Assembly: GCA_021234155.1 (NCBI GenBank)
Contig: JAJEKV010000049.1
Location: 10,082,292-10,146,291 of the forward strand
DNA length: 64,000 nt
Source of the DNA: Isoetes taiwanensis
Lineage: Eukaryota > Streptophyta > Lycopodiopsida > Isoetales > Isoetaceae
Direction: 5' to 3'
The notes beneath the pieces are model-generated. The model was given only the letters and a program-made list of their open reading frames with translations. It was not told where the DNA came from and did not search any database. The position numbers were made by a program, and so were the translations under genes. Below are positions 55,645 to 64,000 of this stretch, piece by piece (the stretch's first letter is position 1; each line of letters opens with the position of its first letter).

Positions 55645-56210
55645 AATACGCGCCAGGCATGTGTTCAAACTGCTAAAGCTCAGCGTCATTAGAGTTGACA
55701 CTAGACGTGGGAGGTGGAGGGGCGCCTCCTCCACCCCCTCAATCGTGAGTCCTGGCATTACTGAGCGGAAGAGATAATTAATGATCTACAAAAAAGAAAA
55801 AAAAAAGAAAAAAGACAACAAAAGTAGATTTGAACTGAAAGGAAACTAGAGATTAAGAGATTAATAGTAGTAACTGTACATTAGTGAATTCACGCCAGGC
55901 GTGAATTACCTTAATTTATAATTTAAACTCTTTGAATGCACTTTCTGCCCATTTGCTAATTCGCGATTGGCGCGTAGGAGATTAATATTAAGAAGACTTG
56001 TCATTGTACCCAATTCACGCCAGGCTTGGGCTAATTTAAAGTTTAAACTCTTTGAATGCGTTAATAGAATTAGCAGAAGTCTTTGTTGTAAGAGATTAAT
56101 ATTAAAATAAGAAAGCTAGTTATTGTATGCAATTCACACCAGACGTGAATTCGACTAATTTGCAATTTAAACATTTTGCACACAAACTTAATTCGCGCCT
56201 GGCGTGATTT
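55645..56210. repeat. Cluster of six 21-bp palindromes, family P2
   Basis: The best unit (55887-55907) is AATTCACGCC, one central A, then GGCGTGAATT. Others are at 55645-55665, 55958-55978, 56012-56032, 56131-56151 and 56190-56210. Five of the six begin AATTC(A/G)C. Spacing is 54-242 bp, in AT-rich sequence otherwise unlike between units. Two more occur at 50286 and 50327. Confidence 0.85.
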
Positions 56211-56745
56211 CAAAACTAAAGTTGAGCTCTCTCAAAACTAAGATTGAAAGAGCGAGAATTCAAAACAATTTTTGAAGAAATTAAAGTACAACATTAAAGT
56301 GAAAGTAGAAACAAATTACGAAATTAAGTCTTTATATTATCGAGGAAAAATATATTATAGTTAAAAGCAAGTTGAAGAAATTAAAAAATACGACATTTAA
56401 GTGAGACTAGAAACAAATTATAAAAGTTAAGTCTTTATATTATCAGAAAATATATTACATAAGGAGGGCCTTTTATTAGAGTTGCCCAGCTCTTTCATTC
56501 AAGATAAAAAACGTTCAAGGCAGTTTAAGGAGATGCCTAGCTCTATTCAAAATCTTAAGGTGAGGCCTTTTTTGGAGATGCCCAGCTCGGCTTTATGAAC
56601 AAAAAACTAAATAACAAAAAAAAAAAACTTAGCCCTCATCCTCCTCGTCTTCCTATTCTTCCTCTTCGCTTTCTTCTGCTATCTCCTCAAGGATGACTTC
56701 TGCAACATCTTCATCATTGGAGGAGGAGAGGGCATTCATGATAAT
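56211..56745. other. AT-rich sequence and acidic low-complexity end
   Basis: AT-rich to about 56460. AGGAGATGCCTAG / GGAGATGCCCAG repeats are at 56530-56590. 56630-56745 encodes Glu/Asp runs on the minus strand, continuing the acidic ORF to its right in a broken frame. Confidence 0.4.
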
Positions 56746-57024
56746 CTACTTCTTCTCTTCTTCCAATTCTTCGCGCCACTCCTCATCTGCTTCCTCCATT
56801 TCTTCTACTTTTTTGATATCCTTCTCCAGCTCTTCATCAGAATCTACTGGTGTATAGGGGGACTTAGGGCTGCTAGCGTTGCTACTGAGATTTGGATTTC
56901 CTGGGCGAAGCCTGCCCTCAAGAAAGAGCTCCTCGCATTCCTCTGGACTGTGGTGCGGAAGGTAGCCACAGCGGCATCTGCGGGAGGGGGGAAGGGATTT
57001 TGAGATCAATTTCTTGATCTCCAA
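56746..57024 (-). CDS. Small acidic ORF with a Cys/His N-terminal motif
   Basis: 93 codons from ATG at 57024. The N-terminal part is basic with RRCRCGYLPHHSPEECEELF, a possible small zinc-binding patch (C, C, H, H, C). A Ser/Pro-rich part (NASSPKSPYTPVDSDEE) follows, then a strongly acidic, predicted coiled coil (EEMEEADEEWREELEEEKK). It may be the first exon or a 5' neighbour of the pseudogene at 54366-55551. It is divergent from the DUF7869-like gene, with about 700 bp between them. Family unknown. Confidence 0.45.
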   Translation of the reverse strand: MEIKKLISKSLPPSRRCRCGYLPHHSPEECEELFLEGRLRPGNPNLSSNASSPKSPYTPVDSDEELEKDIKKVEEMEEADEEWREELEEEKK

Positions 57025-57715
57025 CCTTCGCCTCTCTCAGGCGGATGGAGGGGGATGAGGGCATGGCTCACCATGGTCGGGAAAGATGTAAGGAAGGAAA
57101 AAGAAGGAAGGAAGGAAGGATGGATGCTTGAAGGAAGAAAGGATGGGCTTAGAAGGAATGAAAGGGTTTCATGCAAGATATAGTAGTTGCATGCAAGATT
57201 TTTGTATAGCTTAATAAGGCGGTTGTAATTATGATTCTATCATATCATATCTGAATGATACCCTATCTGAAGTAGCTATCATTAATTATATTGAATTAAT
57301 TACACCCTATGTTATCATTAATTCTCTAGAATTACCCGTCATCCTATACTTACAACCTATTTTTGCCTATACTTAATACTCTAGAATTACAACCTATACT
57401 TAATTCTTTAGTACTACTTACATACACCCTATGTTATCATTAATTTTGTATAGTTACCGCACCTCATCTATACTTACAACCTATTTAATGGTTTTTTTTT
57501 TTTTTTTTTGTTTTTTTTGAAGTTCCCTTTAATCTATTCTCATAATTTACTTTGTCCCCTTTTGAGCTAATACTAAGAACATTTAAATTTATATAGGTGA
57601 AGCATGTGGATCCTAAAAAGGGTAAAAATGTAATGCCTTTCACCCTCAACATGTATCAACATTGTTACCACATGTTCTTATCACATTGTTACCCCATTGT
57701 TAACATTGTTCTTGT
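57025..57715. other. Intergenic region between the divergent ORFs
   Basis: AT-rich, with repeated CTATGTTATCATTAATT and ACAACCTATACTTA-like phrases and two T runs (about 57491-57530). It could hold promoters for both directions. No defined motif is seen. Confidence 0.4.
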
Positions 57716-60311
57716 AGGTCAATGGTGCGGACCACCCAAAGGGTGTTGAGGCTGAGACTACTAAGCAAATTATCCTCTACAATAGGTTGGATTGGAAGAA
57801 TAGGAAGGTGAAAGTGAAGCATCAATGCAATAAGGAGCTAGTAGGTGAAGGAACTATCATACTAGCTGATCCTATCTAAGCTGTCAATGATGAAAGGTTA
57901 TCCTTGTGCCATCTTCTTTTACCAGAGCCAGAGGTTGTGGATGACACTGATTTTCTTAATGCACCTTCAGGACCACATTTTCAGAAATGAGGGCACACTC
58001 AATGTTGAAACATTATCCTAGCAAGAGGTCCAAGTCAAGTAGTGATGGTTCATGTGAAGCTATGGCTAAGATAAGGGGAATGAAATGTTGTTGGGCTAAT
58101 TGTGTTCAGAAGTTTGAAATTGATGAATTGGTGGAAGCAAGAGCCACCTTCCAAGAGTATACTTGTGATGAGAGGAGGACTTACATGTACTCCATTCATG
58201 AGCTTACACTTCAAGATAAAAAATATCCAAAGAAAAAAAGATACCCACTGCTAGGGGCATGGATATGTAAAGTTGCATGGATAAATATTCATGGCATTCC
58301 AATTTCATCTTGGCAAAATTGGCACGCAAGTCATTAAAAGGGGAGCAAAATTGCATTACATGGAAATAATGGCATGTTGAGGCCAACTTCTAGGATCCTG
58401 GTTGCTAGGAAGGTTTTTGATAAATATGTTGACTTCAATGTTGAGAATATGCCACATAAAAGTAGGAAAGATCAACAGGGAAAAATAGTTGTCGAGAAGG
58501 GATTGCTATCCCATTGTACACAGAAGAGTATATTGGAGGAAGTGAATGCTTTGCTTCGAGAACTAATGGTACCTGCAATATCTCAACCCAGCTTCAGTAG
58601 ACTATGGAGCAAGCACTTTAAGCATGTCACTATAGACACTCCGAACAACTTTGCAAAGTGCAACTTGTGTGCTAAGTTGAAAGAGACCAAGCAACCAAGC
58701 CAAAGGGCTAAGATAAGGGAGCAAATAAAAGATCACATGACAGACCAACTATCATGTAGATCCACTTATTGGATGTAGAGAACGTTATCATGTTTGGAAC
58801 CCAACAACTATGTTTGTATTATACATGACAAGATGGATCAATCAAAGACTTGTTTGCCACAGTATAGTTACATACCCAAGCAAATCAATAGAGCTTATCC
58901 TATGCAAGTATCTCTGACAAGTGCAATAGTGCATAGCTCGGTGCCAATCTATTATGGCCATTTTAGCTTGCAATTGTGGAGTGAGGGTCCTGATTTTCAT
59001 ATCGGAAGTGTGATGAGGTGCTTGAGGAACTATGAGAGTGGTTATTCTGGTGACCTCCACGACCCTGGAGGTGGCAGCCAACCACTCTTCAGTGCACTGT
59101 TGGATAGAAGTTTACTAAGGCAAGGTTTAGGAAGTCAGGTGCTTCTGGAGCCTCAAGTTCACGTCCCCAACCTCGAGATCTACCACCAAATTTCCTCCTC
59201 CAACTTGACAATTGTTTGGAATGAGAATAAAAGCAGTATATGTTCTCATTCCTATCTTATTTGGCGGTATGGGGTGTCTTTGAAAAAGAGTGAATTTAGG
59301 GTTCTTAATGCCTGGACATACTCATGAGGATGTGGATGCATTGTTTGGGAAGTATAGTGCACAGTTAAAATCTCAAACTATGACCAATGTTTCTAGACTA
59401 ATGGAAGTTCTTAGTGAATGCATTTCACTTTCTCCTACAGGGTTGATCATACAAGAGGTGCATGATTGGAAGAATTTTATCGAAGGTTATGCTCTTGATA
59501 TGGAAGGTTCAATACAATCGGGTCATGGGAAATAAGCCAATAATGCAATGGAAGATGAGACCTTCCGGATGATAAATGGAGGCCAGATGAGGGGAGTACC
59601 TATATGGTACGAAGATGAAAATGGTAAACCTAAGATTCCCAAGGGTCAACCAAAAGCTCTTAAGCCTTCTACAAAGGTGGATTCATTGCAAAAGCACATT
59701 GGGCGTCATTTACAGTATTGGAAAAATAATACGATGATACCAACCTTGTATTGATAGATTATTGGACACATGTACATGAATTATTGGGACAAGTAGACAC
59801 ATCCTACGATGGTGAAAGATGGATGGGTACCCAAGTCTAGGTGGAGAGACTTGATAATACCTAAGGAAGTTGATGATGTGGTTAGTAGTATTCGCAAGTC
59901 GATGGCTCCTTCAGCTGCTGAAAAACATTATGTTGGTCCTAGGAAAAGAAGGCCTAAGTATCTAAAATTTGGAGGATTATGCTCCCAAAAGATGACTTGC
60001 TTTGCCATCAATTTCCTGAGGAGATATACCACATGTGGATGGGTTACACCATCTTAGATGTTTGCAAAGAAGTGGGGTGTATTAATGTAAACAAAGTTAG
60101 GTGTGGAGTGCACGGATTAAATCTGATGGCGAGAGGAAGAAAGATATAGAGGCGGTGGACAAAAAAATGGAAGAAAAACCCTATTGAAGAGAATGATTAG
60201 GTTGAATTAGATACTATTTTGTTTTCATGGACCCCAAAGGTCATCCCAAGCAAGATTGCTAGGGTTACAATACCTGTGGAAGTGAGGAAGAAAGGGTCAA
60301 CGAGGAAGTAA
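57716..60311 (+). pseudogene. DUF7869-like putative transposase gene
   Basis: Plus-strand pieces in three frames. 57716-57986 begins after an acceptor (CTTGTAG) with VNGADHPKGVEAETTK and has one TAA (57878-57880). 57987-58337 includes GMKCCWANCVQKFEIDELVE. 58374-58778 includes QPSFSRLWSKHFKHVTI and a CNLCAKLKE zinc-type motif. 58794-59327 includes CIIHDKMDQSKTCLPQ, with a candidate catalytic aspartate, and later NENKSSICSHSYLIWRYGVS. 59290-59535 includes GFLMPGHTHEDVDALFGKYS. The last pieces end RVTIPVEVRKKGSTRK at TAA 60309-60311. D, then ENK, then GHTHEDVD is the pattern of DUF7869 proteins, which have an RNase H-like integrase fold and are often transposon-borne. At least four frame breaks; inactive as it stands. 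Confidence 0.75.
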
Positions 60312-60738
60312 TTGGCATTATGTCACTCCACATACATATGGAAAATATTTTCGATTTTTAATGCAATCATGTTATGCTGTTATAAAAAAAAGTCACATTC
60401 TTGATGCAAATTTACGAACCCGGGAAAAAGTTGCAGTGCCAAAATGCTCCAAAATCCTGAGATAAATCCAATTTCAATGAATGGTGGTTTCAACGTCTTC
60501 TCACCGGTATGTTAGACCAATAAATAATGTCTCATGGCCAACACATAAGGTAAGGCTATAAGGAATTTGTGCACCTAAGAATCCTTCTCTGTGTTGTTGT
60601 CCCATGAATTGAACTCGCAACTTTAAAAACAATTGACTGAGCTTTGGATAGACAATGGTACAACCGCATCGTCTTGAAATACCCGTTTGTGGGTTTAATT
60701 TTATAGCATGCATGCAAGTTGCTTTTCAGTTGTTTATT
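60312..60738. other. Unassigned sequence
   Basis: No gene seen; possible 3' flank of the transposase-like gene. Confidence 0.3.
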
Positions 60739-60937
60739 GCTTTCTTTCCTTGTCTTATGTCAACCCAATTGTAAAGAATTTTGGAATATTAGAGATTTGC
60801 TCATTGCTTTCTTTCCTTGTCTTATGTCAACCCAATTGTAAAAAATGTTGAAATATTAGAGATTTGCTCATTCCTTTCTTTCCTTGTTATGTCAACCCAA
60901 TTGCAAAGAATGTTGGAATATTAGAGATTTCCTCGAA
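60739..60937. repeat. 67-bp tandem repeat, three copies
   Basis: Units begin at 60739, 60806 and about 60873 and contain CTTTCTTTCCTTGT, ATGTCAACCCAATTG and AATATTAGAGATTT. Few differences between copies. Confidence 0.9.
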
Positions 60938-60978
60938 GATGATGGGAAAGCGAGGCTTCGAGGGTGGGAAAGCGAGGC

Positions 60979-61092
60979 AAAAATGTAATTGCAAGCAATA
61001 ATTGTCTCCATTCATATTGAGATTTTAGAATATTAGCACTGGCAAAATGTTATTGCAAACAATAATTGTCTCTATTCATATTGAGATTGTTC
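60979..61092. repeat. ~65-bp tandem repeat, two copies
   Basis: AATTGCAAGCAATAATTGTC and ATTCATATTGAGATT recur with a period of about 65 bp, directly after the 67-bp array. Confidence 0.8.
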
Positions 61093-61573
61093 AAAAATAA
61101 TGTTGGCAATGGTGGATGGGCAACTGTTGCAAAATGTAATTCCTTATATTTGTCTACACATTGAGATTTTAATGAATGCAGTGTAGGTAACTATAAGTTC
61201 ATCAGATTAATCCATCTAGACAACTGTATATTGCCTAATGTTGGTAGGGGATGGTTGTAATATACCATAACATTTGATAGGAGATAAGAGCAAAAGTAAG
61301 AATGGAACGTAGATGACAAATAGTTTGCATAAGTTTGTTGTAATAAAGCTTTCGGACTGGCCTGAAGTGGAAAAAGTCAGCTTTGTCATTAAATGGGAAG
61401 AAATAAATGGGATTCAGCATCCTTTCTAACCGTAGCGACACCACAGCATGATAATACCTTATCCACAAATCTCAGCCCTCGGATTGTATAGGATAATGAA
61501 ATCTAAACTGCCCAATTTAGGGCACGATGTGTTACATACTTATACCAAAACCTTATGATATAGGATAGTGATT
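61093..61573. other. Intergenic, 3' side of the receptor kinase
   Basis: No gene recognised; AT-rich. Confidence 0.4.
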
Positions 61574-63400
61574 TCACATTGTCACAATCCATTTATCACG
61601 AGCTAAGTATATTTGCGTAATAAAAAATGTGACAAACAATGTATTTATGTACTTGTGATTACAACAAGCTGTACTTGTTTTGGTGTCAAGTTGCAGAAAG
61701 AGAGATGAAGAGTGAGCAGGAGCGCTAGGATCTGAAATTGAGCTCTCACTTTCCATGAATCTCGTAAAAGCCATGCTGAGAGGATTACGGATACGAGGAC
61801 TTAACTTGGGGGGGTCGGGAATGGCAACGACTCCTTCCAACATGTGCACCACTTTACTCATTGATGGTCGCATAGAAGGGTCCTCTATAATGCACAAGGA
61901 AGCTACTCTTAGTACCCGATCTGCCTCATCCATGTCCAGGTTATGAGCAACTTTCTCATCAATCAAGCTCTTTTCCTTGCTAATCTCATGGAGATTAGAG
62001 CACACTTCCCTTAGCAGATCATTCTTCTTGCGCCCGCTCACAACCTCAAACACCACCACTCCATAGCTGTACACATCAGCCTTCTCCGTTATTGCACCCT
62101 CCATCACCCATTCCGGAGCCAAATACCCAGGCGTTCCCCTCATCTTCGTCAGCACTAGACTCTGCTTCCTGTCTACAAGCTTGGAAATCCCAAAGTCTGC
62201 AATTTTTGGAAGCAAGTCTGCATCTAGAAGAATATTCTGGGGCTTCAAATCTAGATGTATGATCTTCTCTGCACAGTCTTCATGCAGATATGCTAGTCCT
62301 CTTGCAGTTCCAAGGATGATCTCAAACCTCTGTTTCCAGTTTAATGGGGCCTTGTCTCCAAACACCCATCTGTCCAGTGATCCGTTCTTCATGTATTCGT
62401 ACATGAGGAGACTTTTCGACGCTGTTGCACAAAACCCTAGCAAGAGCACTAGGTTTTGATGATGGCTTCTTCCAAGAACTGCAATTTCGGTGTAGAATTC
62501 TTTACGATCACAGTCGAAACCCCGGAGCTTCTTCGCTGCAACTTCTGTACCATCTTGAAGCTTCCCTCTGTATACTTCTCCAAAACCACCCTCACCAATG
62601 CACTGAGTGAAGCTATTAGTGAGTTTTTCTAGCTCTTGATAAGAATATCTTGTTGGAAGCATGGATTTTTAGTGAGCTTTCCAATATGCCAGCCTCTTCC
62701 TCAGAGTCTGAAGCCAACATATGTTTCTTTCTTTTCATTATGCACATTGTAAGTAAAAGATAATTAGTACTACAGCTCCTGCACTTCCTCCTGCAACAAA
62801 TTTCCAATAGATTGGCTTCCTCTTGCTGACAACCTTGACAAAAGCTATCAAATTATCATCTAATACCTTTTGGACTGTACCAACTGTATTGTTAACCAGG
62901 AAACAAGATGCTGCACTAGAGTTGTAAAATGCAGCTTTACAATTACAGTCCAGGCCACACTGATCTCTGCATTCCCTTTTAGAAGTAGCATGCCAAATCG
63001 TGTGATACTTAATGGGAAAGTAATCGTATCCCTTCAATTCTACTAATTCTGAACTACATCTGTCTGCAACAGGTTCACATCCTAGCTGCGGTTGATTCTT
63101 ATCCACTTCTCTGTAACTACTCCCTCCAAAGCATTCTCCGCATGTGCCATTTCTGCAAACACGATACTCACCACATTTCTTCGGCAGTAAACAGGAGTCA
63201 TCCCCGAACTGGGAATACAACAGAACAAAGCTCGAGTTATCATAGTTATATGTATATACTTTGAAGTCACCATTAGGAAGAAGCTAAGAAATGTGACCAA
63301 ACTGACATTTCTGCCCAAATATAGCTTTGGACCACGGGCACTGATTTCACTGCAATCTTCATAACCAGTTTCAACATGGTCCAGGCTAGAATCTAGAGAT
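61574..63400 (-). pseudogene. PAN/lectin-type receptor-like kinase, kinase domain intact, outer part frame-broken
   Basis: The kinase frame (62662-61574, 362 aa) has the glycine loop GEGGFGEV (residues 23-30), lysine in AAKKL (44-45), HLD (136-138), DFG (156-158) and APE (182-184). It is a non-RD kinase (HLD where RD kinases have HRD). Upstream, 63220-62738 encodes a cysteine-rich region (CLLPKKCGEYRVCRNGTCGE), a PAN/apple-like stretch (ATSKRECRDQCGLDCNCKAA) and a membrane segment (WKFVAGGSAGAVVLIIFYL). 63300-63220 adds a lectin-tail-like LLPNGDFKVYTYNYD. Frames break near 63290, inside the membrane segment (about 62750) and at an A5 run at 62668 where the duplicate at 49 kb has A4. No signal peptide or full lectin domain lies upstream. 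It would act at the plasma membrane in signalling. Confidence 0.82.
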
Positions 63401-63667
63401 GAAGATTGGTTCTAATTCCAGGTATACCTTATCATTACCGTAACCCACGAGACCCTAAAATTTCCGACAGTTTCAGTAACTTTTTTTCCAGTAACTTCAG
63501 GGGTCTAAGTTTCTGGCGGCGATCTGGTGGCGCCGCTAGAGTTTTCTTGAGGAGCAAAATTTGGGGTCTCTTTGCTCTGCGTGAAGACATCTCTGTTCCA
63601 GGCACGAATCTATTACAAAATGAATCCCTGTTTCAGATCTATAAGCTGTGTAGGGGATGCTCTGCTG
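63401..63667. other. Unassigned sequence upstream of the kinase gene
   Basis: No clear promoter motif or lectin-domain exon is visible. Confidence 0.3.
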
Positions 63668-63800
63668 AAAAGCCATAACCGGCAGCCAGAAGCTCTGCTC
63701 TGTATGCGAAGCTCGAAAGCCATAACCGGCAGCCAGAAGCCATAGCCAGAAGCTCTGCTCTGTATGCCATAGCCAAAAGCTCTACAAGCCCTAGCGAAAG
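63668..63800. repeat. Short minisatellite (AAGCCATAACCGGCAGCCAG units)
   Basis: AAAGCCATAACCGGCAGCCA occurs twice, and the motifs CCAGAAGCTCTGCTCTGTAT and GCCATAGCCA(G/A)AAGC alternate. Confidence 0.85.
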
Positions 63801-64000
63801 CATTCCTCCATTTTTCTTCAGCGAAAAGGTGTGTTTCGTTTCCTACTCCAGCCATAATAGATCTTCCACAAAAAAAATCAAGAGATTACATGGATGAAGA
63901 CGAGAAATAGCAGATTAAAATGGCTTCTTTTGAGCTTTCTGACTGAAAACTTCCTTGGATTCGATAGACTTCTCATCACAGTTCAAGAATAAGGAAATTT
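63801..64000. other. Unassigned sequence to window end
   Basis: Nothing recognised. Confidence 0.3.

Overview
The window is nuclear DNA from a land plant. The evidence is an L1-type LINE with a poly(A) tail, Ty3/gypsy LTR retrotransposons primed by an initiator-Met-like tRNA site, a plant-type receptor-like kinase (PAN/apple-like region, transmembrane segment, non-RD kinase), a pentatricopeptide fragment, and long stretches without genes. The style (many decayed transposons, PPR fragments, lectin/PAN kinases) suits a fern or another early-diverging vascular plant, but no marker fixes the lineage. Single-base frame breaks are very common, above all between 25 and 45 kb. They may be mutational decay, assembly error or both, so most coding features are called pseudogenes with that caveat.

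Layout. 1-13 kb is gene-poor and holds several odd repeats: a 77-bp hairpin repeated at 24 kb, a tandem pair of long palindromes, a 43-bp inverted repeat and a duplicated gene-like segment. 13.2-20.3 kb is a decayed LINE (ORF1, then ORF2 with endonuclease, reverse transcriptase and a C-terminal segment, then a poly(A) tail). 21.9-22.4 kb is a broken PPR fragment. 25.27-45.19 kb is a nest: a complete 13.5-kb Ty3/gypsy element on the minus strand (25466-38941, two LTRs, perfect 5-bp target duplication ATCAG) has inserted into an older, related plus-strand Ty3/gypsy element whose 3' LTR is at 43561-45194. A ~206-bp inverted-repeat element sits in one LTR of the younger element, and the other LTR keeps the empty site.

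The most striking content is inside the younger element. Between its 5' LTR and gag, on the element's own coding strand, is a histone H3 core-domain sequence (35152-35518) followed by a 3'-UTR-like stretch with AATAAA signals and a 16-base poly(A) run. It looks like a reverse-transcribed histone mRNA carried by, or inserted into, a chromodomain-type retrotransposon. A charged coiled-coil ORF lies just upstream and an unidentified ORF region just downstream.

45.2-64 kb is mixed. It holds exon-like fragments of an unidentified gene (46.6-47.2 kb), minisatellites, one CACTA-type transposon terminus (49062), a chimeric locus in which an FCP1/NIF-like HAD gene runs into a truncated copy of the receptor kinase (49.1-51.0 kb), and two clusters of ~20-bp palindromes (52.1-53.3 and 55.6-56.2 kb). 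A divergent pair follows: an acidic/unknown ORF region on the minus strand (54.4-57.0 kb) and a DUF7869-like putative transposase on the plus strand (57.7-60.3 kb). The last feature is the parent receptor-like kinase (61.6-63.4 kb, minus strand), whose kinase domain is intact but whose outer part has frame breaks.
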